From assembly GCA_023254365.1 (NCBI GenBank), contig JALRLQ010000014.1, positions 1 through 27,096 on the forward strand: a stretch of DNA of 27,096 nucleotides, given 5' to 3'. The translations under genes and the position numbers were made by a program. Shown piece after piece: positions 7,546 through 16,469 of the stretch (the stretch's first letter is position 1; each line of letters begins with the position of its first letter). This DNA comes from Candidatus Poseidonia sp. Its GTDB lineage: Archaea; Thermoplasmatota; Poseidoniia; Poseidoniales; Poseidoniaceae. The notes below the pieces were generated by a model, which ran no database searches, had not been told where the DNA came from, and saw only the letters and a list, made by a program, of their open reading frames with translations.

Positions 7546-10500
7546 TCACCCTTGCGCTTCACGGCGGTGGTGTTCAAGCGCCGTGCGATGTTCGTCCACA
7601 TAGGTTGACCATTGCTCTTCAGTCCATCCTTCAGGCAACGGTCCTTCCAGCCACTGTTCGTAGACCTCGACGGTCCATCCATCGGGAATGAAATCGGGAT
7701 GGTTTGCTTCTTGTGTGGGTTCAAACGAGGTTTGGGTGCTGTCTTCGTCGAACAAATTTTCCAGAGAAGCGAGGGTCAATGCATCGCCTGCTCCCCATTC
7801 CGTCTCAGCATCGTCTCGCCCACGCAAGCGAAGAACAACGGCACTCAGCACCACGATCAAAGCAGCCACCACCGCACTCACCAGGAGAATCGTTGAACCT
7901 TGGTTGGTGGTTTCCGTTGGGGTTTGCTTGACTTCTGAATCGTTGGTGCATGTCAAACAGACAGATGCAGGACCGACCACGACCTCTTCTGCTGCGGAGA
8001 AGACCTGTTGAATATCGTCGATGCAGGTGATGTTGACAAGCAAGGACGTGTTGGCGAGCGAACGTGGAACAGGGTACGTCCAAGAAAGCCTGTTGGTGAA
8101 CACATCTTCAGGTCCAGCCATAACGGCCGATTGGCTGAGTAGGGCACCGTCTTCATGGAGAAGGGTGTAGGTACAAATGACGCTGTCCAATCCATCCATA
8201 TCGGTGATGGTGAGGTTGGTGAACATGTCTTGCTCAGGCAAAGGCGGTGACGTCTCGAACAACACAAACTCTGTCGGGGCGTGTTGGAACACCAAATCCA
8301 GCGATGTGGATTTGACCAATCCATCCAAATCTGTCACCGAGAAGACCGCTTTTCCTGCTCCATCCACCATGGAATTGTCCAATTTGAGCCGGAACATCAG
8401 CCATTCAACATCGCCTGAATCGTAGGCACTGGTGTTGCAGGCTTCAGGAGGCGATTGGAGGTTCCAAAGCACCGTTTCGGTGGCCGGCGCGTTGATGGCC
8501 CAACCGAGTTGCATCAGTTGTGCGCTGGTTGCTTCGAGTGGGCGGTCGCTTGCTACACCAACGAGCAAGACGGCCGTCTGCCCAAAGGTCATCGATTGGA
8601 CTGAACCTTGGTCATCGCAGGCTTCGAAAAGAATGATTTCAGGCGGGGTCAACAAAAACGGCACGTTGAGTTGCGCCACGGTGGACCCGCCGTTTTGACC
8701 GATGCCGGACGCTTCGATGAAGACGTCGCCCCCTTCCAAGGGCACCATGAGTTGGCTGAGGTTGATGACGACGCTCTCGGTGCCTGCAGGAATGTCAAGG
8801 GGCCATTGAATCGCTTCTCCACCCGGCCACTGGACGGTGATGTCGCCGACGAAGGAGGTGTTGGGGTCGTCGACATCCATTACGCTGACCACCACACGCT
8901 CCTCGCCGTTTCCAACAACCCTGTCAAGCACTTCGCCAGCGGTGGTTTCGATCTTGAGTTGGAGCTGCGGTGGCATGTCCGCCACACGGATGGTTCGTTG
9001 CAACAGCAAGGAGCCTTCCTTGGAACGGAGTTCAAATTCAACATCGTCAAGCGAAGTGCCCACGGTCAGAGAAAAGGGTGCGGTGTAACAGTAGAGGTGG
9101 GTTGTAGGTTGGGGTACATAGGTGATGTTTCCAAGGGTTCCTCGGGAAGCGAGGAAAAACGGTTCCTCAACCTCAACTCGGTAATCGGCATCGGAAACAC
9201 AGGCGGTGAGACTGGATTCCAGATGACGGTACAGGCCGATGGCGGGCTTGTTGGGTAACGATGAGGCGTTGTTCCACCCGTTTGCATCCACACCCTTGAC
9301 GTGGGGACCGAACCATGTTGGTGGTGAATCCACCACCCGTGAGACGTTGTTGAACAGCACGCGATGCGACATGTTGTTTGCGTCGTAGGCGGTGGCCCGT
9401 ATGACGACCCAACCCAGCGAAGCATTGGCGGGAATAACCAAGGCCGATTCCCACCTATCGTCGTTGATTTTACCCAGCGAAACGAGGGTCCAGTGACTTT
9501 CATTCCAGGTTTCATTCTCCCCGAGGATTTGCCACTCGATGGTGGCACGGGTCACGTTTACGTCGTCTGAGGCTTCCACGGAACAAATGGTGTAGGCGCC
9601 TCGGGAGATGGCCGAAGCACTGCAGTACGCGTCGTCGACCGTCGGAGGTGCGTTCACGATGACGCTGAACGGGAGGATGTTGTTGGCAAAATTTCGCTCG
9701 TGCGAGATGTTATCGTATCGAATTCTGAGGTCCAAGTAGCCGCTTGTGGTTGGCATCACGGTGAGGTTCACCAGTGTTCGACTCCCCGGTTCATTGCCTG
9801 CTGGTAGAACCAAGTTGGTTTGGTTGAGCACCGTGTTTCCGAGGACGGTTTGAACAAGGAGCGTGCCGTTTGAGGCCGACATACCTGTGTTTTCAACGAG
9901 AATTTGCACGGTCGCCGGTTGACCTTGATTCATGTTGCCCAAGACCCTCACATCCACGATGTTGATGTCGTGGAACATGTCGGCATACGGGGCCATCTTG
10001 GGATCCCCAACCACCACGCCCATCCATCCGGACAGTCGGTTGGCTGCAGCATGGCTTTCTGCAAGGTTGTAGCCCGATGCATACATGGGAAGGTACATGC
10101 TAGGAAGTCCCACGGCCGTGAGGTAAGGCTCGTAGACGTAGCCCTTGACACCCGATACCCCGTCTTCGAGCAAATCTGCCACGAGCGATTGGCCGTAACT
10201 TGTCCCCCAATTGAACGAACGTCCTCCTGTTGAAACGGCGGTATCGGCGATGGAACCGTTGACCCAATCCATGTGAGGGCGGATGGCCCGAATGAGAACC
10301 GTGTCAATGTACATGGAGCCTGAAGTCGACATGGTGGCGATATCAATCGGAATTCGCACGTGGAATTGGGTAGCACCGGCATCGGGACGGAAGCGCATGA
10401 ATTGCGTCGCCCAACTCGTGGTGAAGGTGCGCATGTTGGAAGTGTTGGTTGACAGAACGGTTCCGTTGCTGTCCATAGCGGTGATCTCGATGCCGAATTT

Positions 10501-12840
10501 ACCGTCCACCTCCCCGGCGCGTTTCCCGTACACGTAGGCCATCCATGCATGGCCGGGAAGGTCTTCCGGGAGCGTAAACGTCGTCTCAAGATGAGCCACG
10601 TCCGTTCCCGCTCCGGTGTACGAACTGCAGTTGTCGATGATGGTTCGGCGAAGCGAGGTGATGTCCTGGTCGTCGAGGGCGGTGTTCCACACCATGACTT
10701 CGTCGATTTTTCCCTCAAAGTAGGAGCTGCCAGCCCGGTTGACGCCCAACTTGTACACGTCAATGTTGGTGAACGAACCGTTTGGATAGGTGTTGGTATT
10801 GACCAAAACCCCGTCCATGTACTGGCGAATATCGCCGTCGTCAAACACGCTCACGAGATGCGTCCATCGTTGTGCAACGACATCGCCAAAGGCTTGGGTG
10901 GCGTTGTTGTGCAGCATCCATTTTTGGCCGGAGACCATGTGCTGGAAGGAGAGGTTGGACCCTGCCTGGTCGTCAATGGCAAAGGTCGAGGCGTAGGTCG
11001 TCTGGTTGGTGGTGTTGGCCCAAACCCACTGACTTACCGTCAAGTTTCCAGCCCAGTCGTTGACGTTGACTTTGGCCTGATCGTTCACACCATCAAACCA
11101 CAAACAGGAACCATCAACACAGGATTGCCAATTGGTGTTGTCCATGCCGTACAGCGTGAGGTTGGCGCTTCCGTTGACGCTGTCGTTGGCTGCCGATCCT
11201 GAACCGTCTTCAAAGGACCAATGGTGAATCAGGCGGCTCGCTTGAGGCACCACATCGCCTGCCACATAAAACGCAGACGGCGGGATAGCTGCTTTGCTGG
11301 TGTTGGGCCCTTGCCATGAGAAGATGAGACCGTGTGGGCCACCGCCTTGGAAGAATTCAATGCGGAATTCATGAAGACCTGCTGTCAAGTTCAGGTATCC
11401 AGAATATTCCCTCATACCGTGTGAGCCGTAGTTTTGCACCAGACTCGCCCCGTTGACCCAGAGTTCGGACCCGTCGTCGGAATTGAGGAAAAAGGTCCAG
11501 TTTCCCGTGTGGGGAACATCGATGAGGCCGCTCCATCTGGCACCCCAATCCTGCTTGAAACGGTCGTCCAGACCGGTGTAAGCATTGTTTGAGGCACCGT
11601 GGTTGAGGTTTGGCTCGATTTGGATTCGGTCGGGCACGCGGTCGATGAGAGTGGGCATGGTGGCCGTGCTGAAGGATACTCCGTCGTTGTCAAAGTATTC
11701 GCCATAGATGCCCTGCATCATATGACCGGGGTCTTGTTCACATGCCGTCTGGATGTTGATGGCGAAGGCGCCCGCCCCACCTTGTTTTTGGTCGGTTTGG
11801 TAGGTCCATTCAAAGTCGTCTTCGGGGGCCACGAGCGGGCCAGAGTGGTTCCAATAGCGAGAGCCACTTTGCCAAGAAGCGTCCCTGGTATCGAACCCGG
11901 CGTTGGGAAGGAAATTCTGATTCCAATTTCCATCGTTGCTTCCCCATGAAGCGTACCCCATGACGTTTGAGACGTTGGTGACAAATCCAGTTTCTTCATC
12001 GAACACGACGGGCAATCCCATGCTGTCGTTGAGCGTCGTGTTGGCCGCGTACAAGTCGTCGTTCCAGAATTTGTACCCTGAGTTGTTCCTGTTGGTGGCG
12101 AGATCCAAAACGAAGGTTCCTCGCTGCCCCAGGCTTTGGTTGGCTCGCTCGATAAGTTCCAACGCCGTGTCCACCGTGTAGCCCGTCAATCGGGTGACCA
12201 GGAAGAATCCGTACTTGCTGCGAGTGAACGGTTCCATGGCTTTGCCGGCCAGCGGCCCGTAGTCGTGGTTGAACCAATAGTTCGAACCGATGGAACTGTT
12301 GTAGGCTCCACCCAGCAACGCCAGTTCTTGGTCAAAACTCGCCTTGTCGTTTCCTCCGGACACGCGCAGGGGGATTCCCTTCGTGGTGACGAGGTAGTTC
12401 AGTTGATTGGAAGAGGACCGGTTTTGCAACATTTCGAGGAAGGGAAGGGCGAAGTACGTGTTGAACTGGTTTCGATTGACGGTTTCACCGGTTGGGGTGC
12501 CTGATTGATTGAATAAAAACACCCGGTCCAAGGAAATGTTCCGGGCTGCTACAAAGGCCCACCCGATGGTTCGGCTTTCTTCGGAGAGGTTGTTGATCAG
12601 CACGCCAACGTCGCTATAATCGATGAGGCTCCCATAGGAAAAACCGTCAGGCACGGCCACGTTTGGCCAAGGGGTCTCGTTCCAGACATCGTCTGCACCA
12701 CCGACCAAGAAACCGTTGAACAGGTCGTGTGTTGACGGCAGCGTGACCACCTCTTCCGTTCCAACCTCGAGTGAGGAGAGCGGAAGAAGGGAAGCCAAAA
12801 GGAGGACCACGAAAGCGATACTGCTTCGCTTCGTGGACAT
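7546..12840 (-). CDS. Giant secreted, membrane-anchored protein: TIGR03790-like, PA14, LamG, CARDB-like
   Basis: This 1764-residue protein starts with a signal peptide (about 1-25). Residues 75-305 resemble the N-terminal part of the TIGR03790 family (LNYLVTTKGIPLRV, SFDQELALLGG, VTRLTG, MGYASWGSNDG). A PA14-like sugar-binding domain follows at about 374-527 (GIYGEYFDN, GNWTFFLNSDDGSELWVNG). A LamG-type jelly roll lies at 535-735 (LIHHWSFEDGSG, GKIDEVMVWNTAL), then a beta-rich region to 855. Residues 860-955 return to the C-terminal TIGR03790 pattern (GVKGYVYEPYLTAVGLPS, GVVVGDPKMAPYA). A CARDB-like domain (957-1064) and Ig-like repeats come next, then one membrane helix (about 1649-1671) and a 90-residue cytoplasmic tail. 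Many N-x-S/T sites suggest glycosylation. ATG at 12840 fits a weak TATA box at 12861-12870. It probably acts on or binds extracellular glycans or proteins; no catalytic site is proven. Confidence 0.9.
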   Translation of the reverse strand: MSTKRSSIAFVVLLLASLLPLSSLEVGTEEVVTLPSTHDLFNGFLVGGADDVWNETPWPNVAVPDGFSYGSLIDYSDVGVLINNLSEESRTIGWAFVAARNISLDRVFLFNQSGTPTGETVNRNQFNTYFALPFLEMLQNRSSSNQLNYLVTTKGIPLRVSGGNDKASFDQELALLGGAYNSSIGSNYWFNHDYGPLAGKAMEPFTRSKYGFFLVTRLTGYTVDTALELIERANQSLGQRGTFVLDLATNRNNSGYKFWNDDLYAANTTLNDSMGLPVVFDEETGFVTNVSNVMGYASWGSNDGNWNQNFLPNAGFDTRDASWQSGSRYWNHSGPLVAPEDDFEWTYQTDQKQGGAGAFAINIQTACEQDPGHMMQGIYGEYFDNDGVSFSTATMPTLIDRVPDRIQIEPNLNHGASNNAYTGLDDRFKQDWGARWSGLIDVPHTGNWTFFLNSDDGSELWVNGASLVQNYGSHGMREYSGYLNLTAGLHEFRIEFFQGGGPHGLIFSWQGPNTSKAAIPPSAFYVAGDVVPQASRLIHHWSFEDGSGSAANDSVNGSANLTLYGMDNTNWQSCVDGSCLWFDGVNDQAKVNVNDWAGNLTVSQWVWANTTNQTTYASTFAIDDQAGSNLSFQHMVSGQKWMLHNNATQAFGDVVAQRWTHLVSVFDDGDIRQYMDGVLVNTNTYPNGSFTNIDVYKLGVNRAGSSYFEGKIDEVMVWNTALDDQDITSLRRTIIDNCSSYTGAGTDVAHLETTFTLPEDLPGHAWMAYVYGKRAGEVDGKFGIEITAMDSNGTVLSTNTSNMRTFTTSWATQFMRFRPDAGATQFHVRIPIDIATMSTSGSMYIDTVLIRAIRPHMDWVNGSIADTAVSTGGRSFNWGTSYGQSLVADLLEDGVSGVKGYVYEPYLTAVGLPSMYLPMYASGYNLAESHAAANRLSGWMGVVVGDPKMAPYADMFHDINIVDVRVLGNMNQGQPATVQILVENTGMSASNGTLLVQTVLGNTVLNQTNLVLPAGNEPGSRTLVNLTVMPTTSGYLDLRIRYDNISHERNFANNILPFSVIVNAPPTVDDAYCSASAISRGAYTICSVEASDDVNVTRATIEWQILGENETWNESHWTLVSLGKINDDRWESALVIPANASLGWVVIRATAYDANNMSHRVLFNNVSRVVDSPPTWFGPHVKGVDANGWNNASSLPNKPAIGLYRHLESSLTACVSDADYRVEVEEPFFLASRGTLGNITYVPQPTTHLYCYTAPFSLTVGTSLDDVEFELRSKEGSLLLQRTIRVADMPPQLQLKIETTAGEVLDRVVGNGEERVVVSVMDVDDPNTSFVGDITVQWPGGEAIQWPLDIPAGTESVVINLSQLMVPLEGGDVFIEASGIGQNGGSTVAQLNVPFLLTPPEIILFEACDDQGSVQSMTFGQTAVLLVGVASDRPLEATSAQLMQLGWAINAPATETVLWNLQSPPEACNTSAYDSGDVEWLMFRLKLDNSMVDGAGKAVFSVTDLDGLVKSTSLDLVFQHAPTEFVLFETSPPLPEQDMFTNLTITDMDGLDSVICTYTLLHEDGALLSQSAVMAGPEDVFTNRLSWTYPVPRSLANTSLLVNITCIDDIQQVFSAAEEVVVGPASVCLTCTNDSEVKQTPTETTNQGSTILLVSAVVAALIVVLSAVVLRLRGRDDAETEWGAGDALTLASLENLFDEDSTQTSFEPTQEANHPDFIPDGWTVEVYEQWLEGPLPEGWTEEQWSTYVDEHRTALEHHRREAQG

Positions 12841-12860
12841 GGTTTAGGCACGGTCGGCAT

Positions 12861-12870
12861 CGCTTTAGCC
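12861..12870 (-). promoter_or_regulatory. Weak TATA-like box of the giant protein gene
   Basis: GGCTAAAGCG on the minus strand is centred about 26 bases before the ATG at 12840. The match is poor but the spacing is right for a leaderless transcript. Confidence 0.35.
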
Positions 12871-12955
12871 GTATCGCTTTCAGGCCCGCAAAAAATCGAT
12901 GCATTCCGTCCAAACAAATCCCGAAAACAGGCTGTTTCATGCTTTTCGTACGCAG

Positions 12956-12963
12956 ATAATATG
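12956..12963 (+). promoter_or_regulatory. TATA-like box of the macrodomain gene
   Basis: ATAATATG lies about 29 bases before the ATG at 12989, which supports that start over the upstream in-frame ATG at 12899. Confidence 0.55.
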
Positions 12964-12988
12964 TAGGGTGGGCCCCCTTGGAGAAACG

Positions 12989-13627
12989 ATGGCCGAACTC
13001 TACATGGCGAGAACATGCAAGCACGGCGTCCTGCGCGTAATGGGTGGAGAAGTTTGGGACCACTCCGGTGACGTGTTGATCACGCCCGCCAACAACCGAC
13101 TGTCTGGTCGGGAAGGATTGGACGCCATGATTCACCAAAAAGCAGGTGCTGAGTTGACACAGGTCACGCGAAACATCTGTCTCGATATGCGCAAAATCAA
13201 CGCTCCTCCCTGTGCAGTAACACAGAACGTCGTCACAGAACCGTTTGCGCTTGGTGAGAAGTTCACGCACATCATTCACGCCGTTGGTCCGGACTGCAGA
13301 AGGCCCAATCAGGACGAGGCTCGCCGCGAGTTGTTGGCTGAGACCTATCAGAACCTGTTTGCAACGATTGAGGAGATGGGCGGCATCGCATCCGTGGTCG
13401 CTCCACCGCTCTCCATGGGCGTCTTTGCCTATCCACATCGAGAAGGGGCCCGCTTGACCCTTCAGGTGTTGCTGGAAATGTTGGACGGTGAGAAGGATTT
13501 CGGGATTCGCAACTACACCATCGTGGTCAAGGAACGGAACTTCATCAGCAACATGCGAACAGTGTATCGAGAAGGCGAGGATCAATTCCCCGGCGTGGAC
13601 ACCACCATGGAAGATTCAGTCCGCTAA
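12989..13627 (+). CDS. Macrodomain (ADP-ribose-binding) protein
   Basis: The 212-residue protein has the macrodomain fold pattern. SGDVLITPANNRLSGREGLDAMIHQKAG (residues 26-53) corresponds to the usual DxxVNAAN...GGGVDGAIHxxAG segment. FTHIIHAVGPDC (92-103) is the central strand, and APPLSMGVFAYPHREGA (138-154) is the phosphate-binding loop and following helix. Macrodomains bind ADP-ribose or remove it from proteins, nucleic acids or O-acetyl-ADP-ribose. The glycine-rich loop reads LSGREGLDA, less glycine-rich than typical hydrolases, so binding without catalysis is possible. The start at 12989 is supported by a TATA box. It is divergent from the giant surface-protein gene, and its last 12 bases overlap the end of the convergent unknown gene. 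Confidence 0.88.
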   Translation: MAELYMARTCKHGVLRVMGGEVWDHSGDVLITPANNRLSGREGLDAMIHQKAGAELTQVTRNICLDMRKINAPPCAVTQNVVTEPFALGEKFTHIIHAVGPDCRRPNQDEARRELLAETYQNLFATIEEMGGIASVVAPPLSMGVFAYPHREGARLTLQVLLEMLDGEKDFGIRNYTIVVKERNFISNMRTVYREGEDQFPGVDTTMEDSVR

Positions 13628-14161
13628 TCGGCCTTCAATTCGCTCTACTCGCGTGTCGAGCAAACCGATTTCATCGGTCACGCCTCCTAGGCCAGCACTC
13701 TCCAAATTTCGCTCAACGGAGAGTTTCATGCGTTTGACCTCATTGAGTCGCTGAACGCGATCTTTTGGTCGATTGACGGCGCTTCGCATTCCCACGAGCC
13801 ATTCCTCGAGAAGGGCTGCACCCCACTCCGGCACCCGCAGTTCACTGGAAAGGTGAATTGAATGGCGACGATGCAAAAACCGAGTTGCCCCTTCTTTGGT
13901 TCGCATGCCTTGGATGGAACCCGGGTTCCATGTCTCAAGAGGAATGTGAAGGTGTTGTTGAATCTCCAAGCGACCGTCAACCTCCACGGAGAAATCAGCG
14001 ATTAAAACGCTGGATGAGAGGCGTAAGAACACCTGAACGGTTTCGTCGTGGGTGGCCCAATCCGAAATGCGGGATGGCCGTTCCCCCCACGTCTCCTCGC
14101 ACCAGGTTTCAATGGCTGCGTGGTGGGGGTGCATACCGAGAAACCACGGCCAACACATCAT
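13616..14161 (-). CDS. Hypothetical protein, 181 aa
   Basis: I do not recognise the family. The first half looks beta-rich and soluble (ETVQVFLRLSSSVLIADFSVEVDG at about 40-63, then LEIQQHLHIPLETW). The second half is helical and charged (LLEEWLVGMRSAVNRPKDRVQRLNEVKRMKLSVERNLE) and could form a coiled coil. There are no membrane segments. The frame is open to 14200. ATG at 14161 or 14158 is preferred; ATG at 14134 is also possible. It is divergent from the site-2 protease gene with only about 70 bases between the starts, and the two probably share a promoter region. Its end overlaps the macrodomain gene. Confidence 0.72.
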   Translation of the reverse strand: MMCWPWFLGMHPHHAAIETWCEETWGERPSRISDWATHDETVQVFLRLSSSVLIADFSVEVDGRLEIQQHLHIPLETWNPGSIQGMRTKEGATRFLHRRHSIHLSSELRVPEWGAALLEEWLVGMRSAVNRPKDRVQRLNEVKRMKLSVERNLESAGLGGVTDEIGLLDTRVERIEGRLAD

Positions 14162-14191
14162 GAAGGTTTGTCCTCTCGAAGGTCGAAAAGG

Positions 14192-14205
14192 GAATATCAA
14201 TGTTC
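14192..14205. promoter_or_regulatory. Shared AT-rich element between divergent genes
   Basis: GAATATCAATGTTC forms an imperfect inverted repeat (GAATAT / GAACAT around CA) almost midway between the starts at 14161 (-) and 14232 (+). It could be a TATA element used in both directions or a repressor operator. Distances to both starts are 33-38 bases, slightly long for leaderless promoters. Confidence 0.4.
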
Positions 14206-14231
14206 AAGGCAGAACGGGTCGTCGCCCTACC

Positions 14232-15689
14232 ATGGTGGGCTCGTGGGGTTCGGTTCAAGCAGATTGGACCGTGCTGTTCCTGTTGCTCATCGGTTGGTAT
14301 GTGCTCATCAAAACCTGGGAGCGAAACGGAACCTTGGACCGCTGGAACGCCACGCGAGCCTTGGGCATCGTTTTGATGATTCGAACACAACGCGGTCAGA
14401 AATTGCTGGATCGGTTGGCAAAACCTCGTCGGTTTTGGCGTGCCTACGGCGAAGTGTCGCTTTGGGTGTGTTCCGTTTCGATGTTCGTTGTTGCCTTTGT
14501 GGTGTTGCTTGCCTTTGTCACCTCTTTGCTTAATCCACCAACGGCTGCTCCGCCGTCTGCCAGTGAATTGGTGGCCGTTCCCGGCATCAATCCCGTGATT
14601 CCACTCGGTTGGGGGGCCCTTGCGTTTGTTGTTTCGTTGGTGATCCACGAATTTGGTCACGGGCTTCTGGCGCGGGGTCACGGCATGCGTGTCCGCTCCT
14701 TTGGATTGCTTCAGCTCGGCCCCCTTCCGTTGGGTGCGTTTGCCGAACCGCAAAGCGACGAGTTGATGCGCGCACCACGCCGTGAACGACTGCGCATGTT
14801 CGCAGCGGGCCCCGCAACCAACTTGTTTGCAGCCTTTGTGATGCTCTTGCTCCTTGGAGGCGTTGCGACCCAAATCACCGCCAAAGAGGATTATATTCAC
14901 GTTCAAGGTATCATCAAGGACCAGGGCGCAGACTTGGCGGGAATGCAACCGTGGGATACGCTTGTTTCCATCAACGGTGAACCGGTCCACACCACCGAGG
15001 ACTTCCGAACCATTCTGGGCGCGTATGCAGCCAACGACACCGTTGAACTTGTTGTGATTCACCAAGGCGGTGAACGGGTCACCCTCTTCGCCACATTGGG
15101 TGACAAACACGCCTACTATCAGTCCCTCGGGTGGAGCAGTGAACTGCTTGAAAGCATGGAGGTGCGACAGGGAGATCCGTTTTTGGGTGTCGAAGGATTG
15201 TCCGAAGGGACCTCCGGCATCGATCGTCTTGCCGGCCCCCTGTCCCCCCGTTGGGAAGGGACGTTGGCTCAGCGTGCCTTGTCTGTCCCCTTCCACATCC
15301 TGACCATTCTCCTGATTCCCTTCGACCTCAACGGTGTGGCTATTCACCCCTTTGAAGAGTCACTGCTCACCGCTGGCGACGGTTTGGTGGCCTCGTTGAT
15401 GGGCGCCGACGTTCTGCTGTTTTTGGCGCATCTCTTTTTCTGGTTGATGTGGGTCAACATCCTGCTTGGATTTACCAACCTCATTCCGATTGTGCCGTTT
15501 GACGGCGGTCACATGCTACGGGATATGCTTCACGCCTTCCTCAGCGGCTTGAAACGGCTCGGAAGGAAACTGAAACTATGGGATCTGCATCCCATGTGGG
15601 TGGACCATGTTTCATCAAAAGCGTCGAGTTATTCTTCACTGGTTCTCGCTGTGATGTTGGTGTTCACCATGGTGGTTCCGTATCTGTGA
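14232..15689 (+). CDS. Site-2 protease family (M50) membrane metalloprotease with PDZ domain
   Basis: This 485-residue protein is an intramembrane zinc protease. The HEFGH zinc motif is at residues 139-143 inside a membrane segment (about 127-147). The third ligand is the aspartate of NLIPIVPFDGGHML at 416-429 (Asp424). A PDZ domain lies between them, about 222-285 (GADLAGMQPWDTLVSINGEPV). Further membrane segments are near 11-27, 78-100, 195-215, 395-418 and 468-485. Family members cut membrane-embedded substrates such as anti-sigma factors or remnant signal peptides. The substrate here is unknown, although a signal peptidase gene is encoded nearby. The frame extends upstream to 14052 but ATG at 14232 begins just before the first membrane segment and avoids overlap with the divergent gene. 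Confidence 0.93.
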   Translation: MVGSWGSVQADWTVLFLLLIGWYVLIKTWERNGTLDRWNATRALGIVLMIRTQRGQKLLDRLAKPRRFWRAYGEVSLWVCSVSMFVVAFVVLLAFVTSLLNPPTAAPPSASELVAVPGINPVIPLGWGALAFVVSLVIHEFGHGLLARGHGMRVRSFGLLQLGPLPLGAFAEPQSDELMRAPRRERLRMFAAGPATNLFAAFVMLLLLGGVATQITAKEDYIHVQGIIKDQGADLAGMQPWDTLVSINGEPVHTTEDFRTILGAYAANDTVELVVIHQGGERVTLFATLGDKHAYYQSLGWSSELLESMEVRQGDPFLGVEGLSEGTSGIDRLAGPLSPRWEGTLAQRALSVPFHILTILLIPFDLNGVAIHPFEESLLTAGDGLVASLMGADVLLFLAHLFFWLMWVNILLGFTNLIPIVPFDGGHMLRDMLHAFLSGLKRLGRKLKLWDLHPMWVDHVSSKASSYSSLVLAVMLVFTMVVPYL

Positions 15690-16395
15690 GCCATGGTGTG
15701 TTTACAGAACGCTTTCGTTCCAATTCCGCCAGCACATCGACCACCTCTTTTTTCCTTCGCTGCGCGGTCTTTTTCGGGACGGGTAGCCGTTCGGTGCGCT
15801 CCTGCAATGCACCCAGTGTCGCATCTTGCATTGGGTTCGTGCACATGAGTGCCATGAATTTGTTCAACGGCATGCCTTGTTCCCAGTCGATGAAGGGCGA
15901 GCCGTTACGGTTCAAGGGCAAGGCCGGAATGGACGATTCGAGCGCCTTCAACGGGTCGGTCAGTCCCTTGGTTTCAACCCGGAACATTCGCCATGAATCG
16001 CCCCTGACGCCTTTGCGTCGATGGGCGTACAGCGGCATCAAACCACAACGTTCGCCCTCACGTATCATGGCGTTGAGCTGATCTTTGGTTCGACCAGAAA
16101 AGTAGATCTTGTCCGTTTTGGTCGTTTTGACTTCAATAGGAAAGGAGCAATCCCCGCGCAGCGCCACCAAATCACCGCTTCCTTCCATTCCCGAACCAGC
16201 GGCTCTGACCACCATGAACGGGTGAAAAATCACCAAGCGCATGCGTTCTTGTTCCTCGGGTGTGCAACTCTTGATCGCACCTTCAACACCTTTGGGCGAA
16301 CCCGAGAGAATTTCCCTCAGTTCACGCTCGTAGGCGCCTGTCATGGCCACCCATCGATGTCCATCGTTCTTGATGACTTCGGTGTGAAAAGGCAT
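15664..16395 (-). CDS. Hjc-like Holliday junction resolvase/PD-(D/E)XK nuclease with C-terminal extension
   Basis: Residues 18-140 follow archaeal Hjc. AYERELREIL at 21-30 gives the first acidic residue, FMVVRAAGSGMEGSGDLVAL at 60-79 gives the VVRxxGSG segment and Asp75, and FPIEVKTTKTDKIYFS at 85-100 gives Glu88 and Lys90. DQLNAMIREGERCGLMPLYA resembles the helix after the active site. Two features are unusual: about 29 extra residues between the first acidic motif and the VVR strand, and a C-terminal extension of about 100 residues, basic near its end (KKTAQRRKKEVVDVL). Hjc cuts four-way junctions during recombination. A different structure-specific nuclease is possible. ATG at 16395 is chosen, with 16344 internal. 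It overlaps the site-2 protease end by 26 bases and is divergent from the RNase H-like gene. Confidence 0.82.
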   Translation of the reverse strand: MPFHTEVIKNDGHRWVAMTGAYERELREILSGSPKGVEGAIKSCTPEEQERMRLVIFHPFMVVRAAGSGMEGSGDLVALRGDCSFPIEVKTTKTDKIYFSGRTKDQLNAMIREGERCGLMPLYAHRRKGVRGDSWRMFRVETKGLTDPLKALESSIPALPLNRNGSPFIDWEQGMPLNKFMALMCTNPMQDATLGALQERTERLPVPKKTAQRRKKEVVDVLAELERKRSVNTPWLTDTEPPW

Positions 16396-16433
16396 CAGGC
16401 GCTGACTTCACCCCTCTTTCAAAACAGCGAACC

Positions 16434-16443
16434 GATAGATTAG
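16434..16443 (+). promoter_or_regulatory. TATA-like box of the RNase H-like gene
   Basis: GATAGATTAG is centred about 31 bases before the GTG at 16470. On the other strand TTTTGAAAG (16416-16424) is about 25 bases before the Hjc-like start. The two promoters therefore sit back to back. Confidence 0.4.
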
Positions 16444-16469
16444 AACACCATGGGGCCCAACAATCCAAC

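Noticed and set aside
11880..11910. tRNA T-loop-like sequence (GGGTTCGAT) on the minus strand
   Set aside because: Flanks do not pair as a T-stem and it lies inside the giant protein coding region.
14109..15347. 412-codon minus-strand open frame
   Set aside because: Shadow of the site-2 protease, which has full catalytic motifs.
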